NCBI RefSeq assembly: GCF_965221685.1
Contig: NZ_OZ244907.1
Strand: one strand, 5' to 3'
DNA: 64,000 nt
Source: Palauibacter sp022826685
Lineage (GTDB): Bacteria > Gemmatimonadota > Gemmatimonadetes > Palauibacterales > Palauibacteraceae
In this document: one piece after another, positions 24,527-32,954 of the stretch
Layout: each line of letters begins with the position of its first letter
Position numbering within the stretch: position 1 is the first letter of the stretch
Program-made: the position numbers and the translations under genes
The notes under the pieces: model-generated
What the model was told of the DNA's origin: nothing
What the model saw: only the letters and a program-made list of their open reading frames with translations
Database searches by the model: none

Positions 24527-25641
24527 GCCCGGGCCCGGGGCGGAAGCGGCTTTCCTCCTCTCGGCTCGCGATCCTCGCGGAGGGGGCCTTCGGGGTCGAG
24601 ACGGCGAAGACCGCCTCGTCCGCCGTGCGCTACCAGCCGGAGCGGGTGAGTGCCGTCATCGACTCCCGCTTCGCGGGCAGCACGGTGGGGGAGACGCTGG
24701 GCTTCGGCGGCGACATCCCCATCGTCGCGACCTTCGCCGAGGCGCTCGCGGCCGAACCCCGCCCTGAAGCCCTTCTCGTGGGGATCGCGCCGCAGGGAGG
24801 GCAGCTCCCCGAGGCGTGGCGGGCCGTGCTCGTGGCCGCGCTCGAGGAGGGGCTCGACATCATCAGCGGCCTCCACTTCTTCCTCTGCGACGATCCCGAG
24901 CTTGCGGCGCTGGCGGACCGGCACGGCTGCACGCTCTTCGACCTCCGCAAACCGCCCGCGGACCTGCCGGTGGGGGCGGGCCGGGCCATGGGGACCGACG
25001 CGTTCCGCGTGCTCACCGTCGGCACGGACTGCAACACGGGCAAGATGACGGTCTCGCTCGAGTTGCAGCGCGCCCTCGAGGCCCGGGGGGTGCGCGCCGG
25101 CTTCGCCGCCACGGGACAGACGGGGATCCTCATCGCCGGCACGGGCATCGCCGTCGACGCGGTCGTGTCGGACTTCATCTCCGGCGCCGCCGAACGCCTC
25201 ACGCTCGAGGCGGCGCGGGGCGAGGACGGCGAGGGCGTCGACATCGTCCTCGTCGAGGGCCAGGGGTCGCTCATGCACCCCGGCTACTCCGGCGTCACGC
25301 ACGGCCTCCTGCACGGCACGCTGCCGCACGCGATGATCCTCACCTGGATGCCGAGCCGCCCCCGCATCTACGGCGGCAACCACAGCTGGGTCGTGCTCCC
25401 CGAACTCGACGAGGTGATCCGCCGCTACGAGGACGCCCTCGCCTGGGCCTGTCCCGAGGTCCCCGGCCGCGTGATCGGCGTCTCCCTCGCGACCTACGAC
25501 ATCCCCGAGGACGAGGCCCGCGCCGCCGTCCGCCACGCGCGCGACGTCACCGGCCTCCCCGCCACCGACCCCATCCGCTTCGGCACCGCCCCCCTCGTCG
25601 AAGCCATCCTGCAGGCCCACGAGGCCCTCCCTACCCCCTGA
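24523..25641 (+). CDS. DUF1611 family protein, DgcN-like N-acetyltransferase
   Basis: 372 residues. An N-terminal Rossmann-like part (YQPERVSAVIDSRFAGSTVGE, LLVGIAPQGGQLP) is followed by a P-loop-type domain (VGTDCNTGKMTVSLEL) with VEGQGSLMHPGYSGVT. This matches DUF1611; a characterised marine member, DgcN, acetylates D-glutamate in D-amino-acid catabolism. The usual epimerase partner DgcA is not adjacent here; instead the gene is coupled (ATGA) to PspA. Family assignment is strong; substrate is by analogy. Confidence 0.85.
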   Translation: MSPGPGRKRLSSSRLAILAEGAFGVETAKTASSAVRYQPERVSAVIDSRFAGSTVGETLGFGGDIPIVATFAEALAAEPRPEALLVGIAPQGGQLPEAWRAVLVAALEEGLDIISGLHFFLCDDPELAALADRHGCTLFDLRKPPADLPVGAGRAMGTDAFRVLTVGTDCNTGKMTVSLELQRALEARGVRAGFAATGQTGILIAGTGIAVDAVVSDFISGAAERLTLEAARGEDGEGVDIVLVEGQGSLMHPGYSGVTHGLLHGTLPHAMILTWMPSRPRIYGGNHSWVVLPELDEVIRRYEDALAWACPEVPGRVIGVSLATYDIPEDEARAAVRHARDVTGLPATDPIRFGTAPLVEAILQAHEALPTP

Positions 25642-25757
25642 CTCGGCGCCGTTGATCGTGCGTTGAGAGCCGCAGCGATCATTTGGCCGGCGACGCTGCG
25701 GAAAGTTTCCGCGCGGCGCGCCCATGGGTTACGTTCACATCATCCTGGGGATCCTCA

Positions 25758-26252
25758 ATGGCCGAATCGAAGACAGACACCGCAGAATCCCGGACGGCGG
25801 TCGGCGAACCCGCTGCCGCTGGCCGCCGTGCGCGCGCGGAAGGACGCCGCGCAGCGGACGGGATCACGATCACGCGCTGGAATCTCGGTCTCTTCCTCAC
25901 CTTCGCGTTCACGGTCGTGACGGGAGCCTTCACTCTCCTGTGGGAGCGGACGAACGCCCTCCAGGCCACGCAGATCGAACTCGTCGCCGGCGTGTCCCGC
26001 ATGGAGGTTCAGGTCAGGGACCTTCGCGAGGACGTCGTGACTCTCCGCGAGGATATGGTGGCCCTCCGCGAGGACATGGTGGTCCTCCGCGAGGAGGTTA
26101 CGGCCATTCGCGGGGAGGTTACGGCCATTCGCGAGGACGTGACCGCCCTTCGCGAGGAACTGCGCGAGAGCGTGGCGGAGCTCCGCGAGGAGATTCGGGG
26201 ACGGGGTGACCTGAACCGCGCGCGCGAGACTTCGGGCGTCGGCACGCAGTGA
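25758..26252 (+). CDS. Membrane-anchored coiled-coil protein with seven-residue repeats
   Basis: 164 residues from ATG 25758 (an earlier in-frame start at 25683 lacks a ribosome site). A disordered N-terminus leads to GITITR, one span (about 41-61, LGLFLTFAFTVVTGAFTLLW) and WERTN. Then comes a very regular coil of LREDMVA/LREEVTAI heptads (about 85-145) encoded by near-identical 21-base units, which may vary in number by slippage. Related to the 13146-13526 gene. The stop overlaps the trpS start. Function unknown. Confidence 0.7.
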   Translation: MAESKTDTAESRTAVGEPAAAGRRARAEGRRAADGITITRWNLGLFLTFAFTVVTGAFTLLWERTNALQATQIELVAGVSRMEVQVRDLREDVVTLREDMVALREDMVVLREEVTAIRGEVTAIREDVTALREELRESVAELREEIRGRGDLNRARETSGVGTQ

Positions 26253-27322
26253 CCGACACGGCCTCGCCGGGCCGGCGCAAGCGCGTCTTCAGCGGCATCC
26301 AGCCCACGGGTCACGCGCACCTCGGGAACTATCTCGGGGTGTTCCGGCGCTGGGCGGCGATGGTCGACGAGTACGAGTGCTTCTACTGCATCGTCGACCT
26401 GCACGCGATCACGCGCGAGTACGAGCGCGAGGACCTGCTGCGCCGCGTGTTCGACCTCACGGTGTCGCTCGTCGCCTCGGGGATCGATCCGGAGCGCTGC
26501 ACCCTCTTCGCGCAGTCGCACGTCCCTTTTCACAGCGAACTCCAGTGGCTGTTCAACACCGTCACCCCGGTGGGCGACCTGGGACGGATGACGCAGTTCA
26601 AGGAGAAATCCCAGGGACGGGAGTCTGTGAACGCGGGTCTCCTCAACTATCCCGTGCTGCAGGCGGCCGACATCCTCCTCTACCGGGCCGACTTCGTGCC
26701 GGTGGGAGAGGACCAGCGCCAGCACCTGGAGCTGTCGCGGGAGGTCGCGCGGCGCTGGAACGCGCGCTTCGGCGACGTCTTCCCGGAACCGGAGACGCTC
26801 GTGGGGACGGGGAGCCGCGTCCGCGGGCTCGACGGCGTGGCGAAGATGTCGAAGTCGAAGGACAACACGGTGCGGATGGTCGCCGAACCGGACGAACTGT
26901 GGGGGCGGCTGCGCACGGCGGTCACGGACCCGGCGCGGGTGCGGAAGGATGATCCCGGCAACCCGCACGTGTGCAACGTCTTCGCCCTGCACGAGTTCTT
27001 CACGGACCCGGCGGAGCGCGAGGAGATCGAGATCCTCTGCCAGACGGCGGGGATTGGCTGCGTCGCCTGCAAGCGGCAACTCACGGACAACGTGGCGGAG
27101 GAACTCGCCCCGGTGCGCGAGCGCGCGGCGGAACTGCGCGCGAACCCGGAGCGGGTGATCGAGATCCTGGCGGCGGGAGCGGAGCGCGCGGCGGCCGAGG
27201 CCGAGCGTACGATGGAGGTCGTGCGCGAGCGGATGGGCGTCGGTCCCCGCACGCTGGACGTCGACCTCCCGCACCTGTCCGGTGCCGGTGCCGGGGCCGG
27301 CTCGGCGGGCGCCGGGGGCTGA
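26249..27322 (+). CDS. trpS: Tryptophanyl-tRNA synthetase
   Basis: 357 residues. Class I synthetase charging tRNA-Trp. The HIGH motif appears as GHAHLGNYLG, followed by MTQFKEKSQG and NAGLLNYPVLQAADILLY, GEDQRQHLELSRE and a perfect KMSKS. The GTG start overlaps the previous stop (GTGA), consistent with coupling. The C-terminus has a ~25-residue Gly/Ala-rich extension. Housekeeping gene, full length. Confidence 0.96.
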   Translation: MTDTASPGRRKRVFSGIQPTGHAHLGNYLGVFRRWAAMVDEYECFYCIVDLHAITREYEREDLLRRVFDLTVSLVASGIDPERCTLFAQSHVPFHSELQWLFNTVTPVGDLGRMTQFKEKSQGRESVNAGLLNYPVLQAADILLYRADFVPVGEDQRQHLELSREVARRWNARFGDVFPEPETLVGTGSRVRGLDGVAKMSKSKDNTVRMVAEPDELWGRLRTAVTDPARVRKDDPGNPHVCNVFALHEFFTDPAEREEIEILCQTAGIGCVACKRQLTDNVAEELAPVRERAAELRANPERVIEILAAGAERAAAEAERTMEVVRERMGVGPRTLDVDLPHLSGAGAGAGSAGAGG

Positions 27323-27344
27323 GCCGGGAGCGCCGGGAGTCGAC

Positions 27345-28391
27345 TTGCGCCGCTTCGTGATCTGGATGTACGCGCCGGAGACCCCCCACTGGTCGATGCC
27401 GGAGCGGTCGTTCGAGCGGATCCGCGACGTGCTGGACCCGGAATGGGAGATCGAATCGGTCCGCGTCGCGCTCGAAGCGACGGGCGACGGCGTGCGCGTG
27501 ACCCCGCCGGAGCTTCTGGAGGCGGTGGCCGACGCCGAGGTCTACTGCGGCTGGGGGATCCGGCGGGACGTCTTCCTCGCCGCCCGCAAGCTGCGCTGGT
27601 TCCACTCGGGCGCGGCCGGGGCGCGGAACTCGCTCTTCGAGGAGATGCGGGAGAGCGACGTCATCTTCACGAACTCGGCGGGCATGTACGCGGACTCGCT
27701 GGCGGACCACGCCATGGCCGGCATCCTCTATTTCGTCCGCGGCCTGGACCTCGCGGTACGGGCGCAGCGCGGGCGCGAGTGGGTCCAGTCCGCGCTGAAC
27801 TCGCCCCGGAGTCCCCTGCACGCGGCGCCCGCGGCCGGCGAGGTGGCCGGGGCCTCGCTCGGCATCATCGGCTACGGCGGCATCGGATCGGCGCTCGGCC
27901 GCCGCGCGCACGCCCTCGGCATGCGAGTTCAGGCCGTCCGCCGGCGCCCCGGCCGAAAGCCCCCCGAGCTCGACCGGCTGGAGGGCCCCGACCATCTCCC
28001 GGAACTCCTCGAGACCTCCGACTTCGTCGCCCTCACGGCCCCCGAGACGCCGGAGACCGAGGGCCTCCTCGGCGCCGCCGAAATCGCCCGCATGAAGCCG
28101 GGCGCCGTGCTCATCAACCTCGCCCGCGGCACCCTCGTCGATGAGGCCGCGCTCGTCACGGCGCTCGAGACCGGCAAGCTGCGCGGCGCGATGCTGGACG
28201 TGTTCGAGACCGAGCCGCTCCCCGCCGACCACCCGCTCTGGACGCTGGAGAACGTCCTCATCACCCCGCACGTCGGCGGCACGTCGGCACACTTCTGGCA
28301 GCGCGAGACCGACCTGATCGTGCGCAACATCGCCCGCTACCAGCGCGGCGACCCCCTCGAAAACCGCGTAGACAAGGCGCACGGCTACTGA
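27345..28391 (+). CDS. D-2-hydroxyacid dehydrogenase (NAD-binding)
   Basis: 348 residues from TTG 27345, preferred because GGGAG lies five bases upstream and the frame extends unsupported beyond it. The NAD fold shows LGIIGYGGIGSALGRRAHALGM. Catalytic Arg is in INLARGTLVDEAAL, Glu in VFETEPLP, and the His in ITPHVGGTS. These motifs define the formate/glycerate dehydrogenase superfamily; the substrate (glyoxylate, hydroxypyruvate or other 2-oxoacid) cannot be told from sequence alone. Stands alone between trpS and a small membrane gene. Confidence 0.9.
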   Translation: MRRFVIWMYAPETPHWSMPERSFERIRDVLDPEWEIESVRVALEATGDGVRVTPPELLEAVADAEVYCGWGIRRDVFLAARKLRWFHSGAAGARNSLFEEMRESDVIFTNSAGMYADSLADHAMAGILYFVRGLDLAVRAQRGREWVQSALNSPRSPLHAAPAAGEVAGASLGIIGYGGIGSALGRRAHALGMRVQAVRRRPGRKPPELDRLEGPDHLPELLETSDFVALTAPETPETEGLLGAAEIARMKPGAVLINLARGTLVDEAALVTALETGKLRGAMLDVFETEPLPADHPLWTLENVLITPHVGGTSAHFWQRETDLIVRNIARYQRGDPLENRVDKAHGY

Positions 28392-28407
28392 GTCCGAGGC
28401 CCGCGGC

Positions 28408-28423
28408 CGTTCCCCCGGGAACG
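28408..28423. repeat. GC-rich palindromic element, copy 1
   Basis: CGTTCCC, CC, GGGAACG, 17 bases after the stop at 28391, followed by CCGGTGG. The same tail CGGTGG follows copy 2 at 28751. The two copies bracket the 66-residue gene. No T-run on either side. Confidence 0.65.
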
Positions 28424-28532
28424 CCGGTGGACCTTCGATCACCTTGAAGGACCCCCCGCTTGATAGCACATTGAGCCCCGCCCGGAACCTGGGTTCGAGA
28501 CACCAACGGACCCGGGACACGAGGAGAAGGCT

Positions 28533-28733
28533 ATGACGGCAGAGAGTTGGACAATCATCGGGGCGGCCATCGCGGTTGTCGGCGTACTTACGCCGGTGCT
28601 GGTGGGGATGCGTCGCGACCTTACGGGGCTGACCCGAGATGTGGCGCACCTGCGTGAACGCATGGCCCGGCTCGAAGGGTTGTTCGAAGGTTTCGTCCAC
28701 CGGGACGGAAAGGCGCCGAGCCCCTCCACCTGA
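28533..28733 (+). CDS. Very small membrane-anchored coiled-coil protein
   Basis: 66 residues with a strong GAGGAG site seven bases upstream. One span (WTIIGAAIAVVGVLTPVLVGM), then LTRDVAHLRERMARLEGLFEGF. It resembles a shortened 13533-13892 protein. Bracketed by two copies of the CGTTCCC/GGGAACG palindrome. Function unknown. Confidence 0.65.
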   Translation: MTAESWTIIGAAIAVVGVLTPVLVGMRRDLTGLTRDVAHLRERMARLEGLFEGFVHRDGKAPSPST

Positions 28734-28750
28734 GACGCGACGCCCCCAAC

Positions 28751-28768
28751 ACGTTCCCGCGGGAACGT
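28751..28768. repeat. GC-rich palindromic element, copy 2
   Basis: ACGTTCCCGCGGGAACGT, an 18-base perfect palindrome 17 bases after the stop of the 66-residue gene, followed by CGGTGG as in copy 1. Confidence 0.75.
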
Positions 28769-28796
28769 CGGTGGCCAAACAACTTGCAGGTGTCTG

Positions 28797-29072
28797 GTGA
28801 GCAGTACAGCAGGGAACATCAACTACTACATGAGCCTGCCCTACGGAGAGCGGGTTCTGCCGGAGGTTCTCGGCGATGGATCGTCGTACTACGTCGCCCG
28901 CGTCGTTGAGTTGGAGGGATGCACGAGCCACGGCGTCACGCCCGATGAGGCGCTGTGGAACCTTCAGGATGCCAAGCACCTCTACATCGAAACGATGCTC
29001 GAAGACGGTCTGAAGCCACCGCTCCCGCAGAACCAGGAAGGTGGAGACTCTATTAGCCTCCTTGCGACATGA
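28797..29072 (+). CDS. HicB-like antitoxin-type protein, apparently solitary
   Basis: 91 residues. A beta-strand pattern YYVARVVELEGCTSHGVTPDEALWNLQDAKHLYIE matches the HicB/DUF1902 fold, which neutralises HicA and resembles a degenerate RNase H. The usual small HicA gene is not visible in the short gaps on either side, and there is no obvious C-terminal DNA-binding domain. GTG start with GCAGGTG upstream. It could be an orphan regulator or a remnant. Confidence 0.7.
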   Translation: MSSTAGNINYYMSLPYGERVLPEVLGDGSSYYVARVVELEGCTSHGVTPDEALWNLQDAKHLYIETMLEDGLKPPLPQNQEGGDSISLLAT

Positions 29073-29141
29073 GTCGCAGCAATCCTCTGCCCCCTGAGCG
29101 GCTGCTCCGTAGCCCCAGGTAAATCCCTTCAGGAAAATTCC

Positions 29142-30035
29142 ATGAGAGATCTTTCAGGTGTGCATCCGCCCGTGGCGACGCCCTTCGGCGAGGACGGCGA
29201 GCTCGCGCTCGACGCGTTCGACAACAACCTGCGGGAGTGGCTCTCGCACCCCGTCGCCGGCATCGTCGTCGCGGGCTCCACGGGAGAGGCGCCGCTCCTC
29301 GACCGCCGCGAACTGTGCGCGCTGGTGGAGACGACCGCCGCGCGCATCGGCGACCGCACCCTGACGGTCGGGACGGGGGCCGAGTCCACGCGCGAGGTGA
29401 TCTCCGTGACGCGGGAGGTGGCCGGGCTCGGCGCGAACGCCGTCCTCGTCCGCTCCGGCTCGTACTACCTGAAGGCGATGAAGCCGGACGTCGTGCGCGA
29501 TCACTTCCTCGCGGTGGCCGACGCGTCGCCCGTGCCCGTTGTCCTCTATCACATCCCCCAGTTCGTGCCGGTGCACCTCACGCCGGATCTCGTGGGCCGG
29601 CTCGCCGAACACCCGAACATCATCGGGATCAAGGATTCCTCGGGCGATCTCCGGAACCTCGGCCAACTCATCGAGGCCTGCGGCCGCAATGCGCAGGTGC
29701 TCGTGGGCTCGGGCGCGCTCCTCTACGCGGCGCTCGAGGCGGGGGCCGTGGGCGGCATTCTCGGCGTAGCCGTGGTCGCGACGCGCTCGTCCTGCCAGAT
29801 CTACGACGCGTGGCGGGAGGGCGACCACCGCCGCGCCGGAGCGATGCAGGAGCGCGTGGCCCCCCTCCACAAGCGCCTCGTGGCGGAGGGCGGCATCGTG
29901 TCGGTGAAGGCCGCCCTGGACCGCCTCGGCCTCTACGGAGGCCCGCCGCGCAGCCCGCTGCAGCCCGCCGACGCCGCGAGGCTCGCAGACGTCGACGCCG
30001 CCCTGGAAGCCGCCGCCCTCGGCGTCTCCGCCTGA
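29142..30035 (+). CDS. Dihydrodipicolinate synthase / 4-hydroxy-2-oxoglutarate aldolase family enzyme
   Basis: 297 residues, a class I aldolase TIM barrel. VAGSTGEAPLLDRREL is the substrate-binding loop, Tyr in VPVVLYHIPQ, and the Schiff-base Lys in IIGIKDSSGDLRNL. DapA proteins usually have GTTGE and a different active-site loop; GSTGE with IPQ resembles HOGA-type members. I therefore prefer a pyruvate-forming aldolase over lysine biosynthesis. ATG with AGGA eight bases upstream. No lysine genes nearby. Confidence 0.85.
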   Translation: MRDLSGVHPPVATPFGEDGELALDAFDNNLREWLSHPVAGIVVAGSTGEAPLLDRRELCALVETTAARIGDRTLTVGTGAESTREVISVTREVAGLGANAVLVRSGSYYLKAMKPDVVRDHFLAVADASPVPVVLYHIPQFVPVHLTPDLVGRLAEHPNIIGIKDSSGDLRNLGQLIEACGRNAQVLVGSGALLYAALEAGAVGGILGVAVVATRSSCQIYDAWREGDHRRAGAMQERVAPLHKRLVAEGGIVSVKAALDRLGLYGGPPRSPLQPADAARLADVDAALEAAALGVSA

Positions 30036-30075
30036 CCCCGGCCTCAAGCCGGGCCCGGGTCGCCATATTGAAGCC

Positions 30076-31470
30076 ATGAACACCGGCATCGAGCAGGAAT
30101 CCCGGGCGGCGCTTCAGGCAGCGATTTCCGAATGGCACCGGGTTCGCGGAGAGATCGCGCCCGAGGATGAGGAACGTCTCTGGAGGAAGCTCCGTCTCGA
30201 GTGGAACTACCACAGCAACCACATCGAGGGGAACACGCTCACCTACGACGAGACGGTGCTCCTCCTCATCCATGGGCAGACGGCCGGTTCCCATCCCCTC
30301 CGGGACTACGAGGAGATGAAGGCCCACGACGTCGCCATCGAACTCGTCCGCAACCTCTCGTCAGCCGAGCAGCCGCTCACCGAAGCCGATATCAGAGAAC
30401 TGAACCGGGTCCTCCTCAAGGAACCCTTCTGGAAACTCGCGGAAACACCCGACGGAGCGACGACCCGCAAGCGGATCATCCCCGGGGAGTACAAGAAACA
30501 CCCGAACCACGTGCGAACACGCACCGGAGAACTCCACAGATTCGCCGAGCCCGAGGAGACGCCCGCGCGAATGGAGGAATGGGTCCGCCGGTTCCGCAGC
30601 GATCTGGCCCGGGCTGACGGTCCCCTACCCGAGTTCCTGGCCGAATCGCACTGGACGTTCGTCAACATCCATCCCTTCGACGATGGAAACGGACGCACGG
30701 CGCGACTGATCACCAACTACATCCTGCTTCGTAAAAACCTGCTCCCCATCGTGATCCGCAGTGCAGACCGGGATCAGTACCTCGGGGCACTGCGACGGGC
30801 GGATGCGGGAAACGGTCAGCCGCTCGCGGAGTTCATGCTGACACAGCTTCTGTGGTCGCTTGGCCTCGGCGTCCGCGCGGCCCGCGGCGAATCGATTCAG
30901 GATTCCGACGACCTGGACAAGGAGATCTCGCTGTTCGTTCGCGAGAAGCAAGTCGGAGATCAGGGACGAACCGACATCGAAACGCTAGACACGATCTTCA
31001 GTCGATACGTGCATCCGACTGTCGATGGAGTCGAGAAGCGGATGATTGAGTTCAGGAAACTGTTCCGTGCCAGCCGCGCCGAATCCGCAATTGAAGCCGG
31101 CGTCCATCGGATTGCGAATGAACGTGCCATGGGTCCAGAGGATTGGACGCGGTTCAAGCTCGAGTCCGAACTCGGACAGGAGTTCAGCCTGGGTCAGCCC
31201 AACGTGGCCTTCAGGCGCGTATACTGGCTGGACGACTACTGTGGGGATGGGCGCGAAGGGTTCTCGATCGCGCTATGGATGCAATGGTTGCTCGGTGGCG
31301 ATGGCCGCCGGTTTGAAGTGCTGCTCAACGGCCCTCGGCTCGCGGAGGCATGCCACAACATGCCGTACGGCAGACTCGGCATCGAACGCCCCGGAGTCGA
31401 GCAGAGAGTCGAGACGATCTGCCGGGCGGTTATGGAAGAGATCGCACGCCAGGCCCGGCAGGACACCTAG
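30076..31470 (+). CDS. Fic-domain protein (likely AMP-transferase)
   Basis: 464 residues. Active-site motif HPFDDGNGRTAR (about residue 198) with intact His and Arg residues. N-terminal SNHIEGNTLTYDE matches the inhibitory-helix-bearing class in which a Glu in SxxxEGN blocks ATP. Fic enzymes modify protein hydroxyls with AMP; the target is unknown. The C-terminal ~200 residues have no motif I recognise. A plain stand-alone gene with no paired antitoxin, consistent with intramolecular inhibition. Confidence 0.9.
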   Translation: MNTGIEQESRAALQAAISEWHRVRGEIAPEDEERLWRKLRLEWNYHSNHIEGNTLTYDETVLLLIHGQTAGSHPLRDYEEMKAHDVAIELVRNLSSAEQPLTEADIRELNRVLLKEPFWKLAETPDGATTRKRIIPGEYKKHPNHVRTRTGELHRFAEPEETPARMEEWVRRFRSDLARADGPLPEFLAESHWTFVNIHPFDDGNGRTARLITNYILLRKNLLPIVIRSADRDQYLGALRRADAGNGQPLAEFMLTQLLWSLGLGVRAARGESIQDSDDLDKEISLFVREKQVGDQGRTDIETLDTIFSRYVHPTVDGVEKRMIEFRKLFRASRAESAIEAGVHRIANERAMGPEDWTRFKLESELGQEFSLGQPNVAFRRVYWLDDYCGDGREGFSIALWMQWLLGGDGRRFEVLLNGPRLAEACHNMPYGRLGIERPGVEQRVETICRAVMEEIARQARQDT

Positions 31471-31490
31471 ACAGAAAGCCAAGACATATC

Positions 31491-32810
31491 GTGTTCAGTG
31501 ACAGCGTGCGCTGCGTCGTCGTGGTCGGCGCGCAGTGGGGAGACGAAGGGAAGGGGAAGATCGTGGACGTGCTCGCGGAGCAGGCCACGATCGTGGCGCG
31601 CTACCAGGGAGGCGCGAACGCGGGGCACACGGTGCGCGTGGGCGAGGGCGCGAACGAGGAGGAGTTCATCCTCCACCTCATCCCCTCGGGGATCCTGAAT
31701 CGGGAGACCCGCTGCCTGCTCGGAAACGGGGTCGTCGTGGACCCGTGGGTGTTGAAGCGCGAAATGGACACGCTCGGCAGCCGGGGGATCGATCTCGACG
31801 GGCGGCTGGGCCTGAGCCGGCGCGCGCACCTCGTCCTCCCCTATCACCGGCTGCTCGATGCGGCGCAGGAGGACAGCCGGGGCTCGAAGAAGATCGGGAC
31901 GACGGGGCGGGGAATCGGTCCGGCGTACCGCGACAAGGTCTCGCGCACGGGGCTCCGCGGCGGCGATCTGCGCAACCTGGACCGCACGCGCGAGATCGTG
32001 GCGGCGGCGGCGGTGCGCGCGAACGTCACGCTGGCGGGACTCGGCGACGAGCGGCGCGTGGATGCGGACGAGGTGATGTCCGAACTCGAGACGGTCCGCC
32101 CGACGATGGTGGGGCTGTTGACGGACGCGGGGGATGAGATCCGCGGCGGGCTGGTGTCCGGGGGGCGGGTCCTCCTCGAGGGTGCGCAGGGGGCGCTGCT
32201 CGACATCGACCACGGGACGTACCCGTTCGTCACCTCCTCGACGACGACGGCGGGAGGCGCCGCTTCGGGGGTCGGCATCGGGCCGACGCTCATCGACGAG
32301 GTCATCGGCGTCGTGAAGGCCTACATCACGCGTGTGGGCGAGGGCCCGCTGCCGACGGAGCTCCCGGAGGCGGAGGCCGAACGTCTGCGGCAGCTCGGCG
32401 GCGAGTTCGGCGCGACCACCGGCCGCCCCCGCCGCCCCGGCTGGTTCGATGCGAACGTGGCGCGCTACGCGGCCGGCGTGAACGGCCTCACGGGCCTCGC
32501 GGTCACGAAGCTGGACGTGCTCGACACCTTCGAGACGATCCGGCTCTCGACCGGCTACGAACTCGACGGGGCGCCGACCGCCTCGTTCCCGGACTCCGTC
32601 GCGGATCTTGCCCGCGTGCGTGCGGTCTACGAGCGCTGGGCGGGCTGGAACGCGGACACGACCGGGTGCCGCGCCGTCGGCGACCTGCCCCAAGCCGCGC
32701 GCCGCTACCTCGCCCGGATCGAGGAAGTCTGCGCCACCCCCATCCGCTTCGTCGGCGTCGGCGCCGCCCGCCGCGAGACGATCGCCCTGTCCACCGGCGC
32801 CGCCGCCTGA
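31491..32810 (+). CDS. purA: Adenylosuccinate synthetase
   Basis: 439 residues from GTG 31491 (a second GTG five codons later is possible). It converts IMP and aspartate to adenylosuccinate using GTP. Diagnostic blocks: VVVVGAQWGDEGKGKIVD, YQGGANAGHTV, KKIGTTGRGIGPAY, VLLEGAQGALLDIDHGTYPFVTSS and KLDVLD. Full length and intact. Confidence 0.96.
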   Translation: MFSDSVRCVVVVGAQWGDEGKGKIVDVLAEQATIVARYQGGANAGHTVRVGEGANEEEFILHLIPSGILNRETRCLLGNGVVVDPWVLKREMDTLGSRGIDLDGRLGLSRRAHLVLPYHRLLDAAQEDSRGSKKIGTTGRGIGPAYRDKVSRTGLRGGDLRNLDRTREIVAAAAVRANVTLAGLGDERRVDADEVMSELETVRPTMVGLLTDAGDEIRGGLVSGGRVLLEGAQGALLDIDHGTYPFVTSSTTTAGGAASGVGIGPTLIDEVIGVVKAYITRVGEGPLPTELPEAEAERLRQLGGEFGATTGRPRRPGWFDANVARYAAGVNGLTGLAVTKLDVLDTFETIRLSTGYELDGAPTASFPDSVADLARVRAVYERWAGWNADTTGCRAVGDLPQAARRYLARIEEVCATPIRFVGVGAARRETIALSTGAAA

Positions 32811-32954
32811 AGCCGCCGCCTGACTCGTTGCCTGAAGTGGCGAAAACCCCTAGACTTGGCGGCTCAATACGGATCGGGTGCGGGCGGTTCGGCGCCTTCT
32901 CGAGACGCGAATGGAGACCTTCCAATCGCGTTTTTTTGATGCCTGGAACGGTAG

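Noticed and set aside
26030..26200. Regular repeats resembling a CRISPR array
   Set aside because: They are 21-base coding repeats of a coiled coil with no unique spacers and no cas genes nearby.
28751..28768. Calling the GC-rich palindromes rho-independent terminators
   Set aside because: None is followed by a T-tract on either strand, so they are listed as repeats of unknown role.
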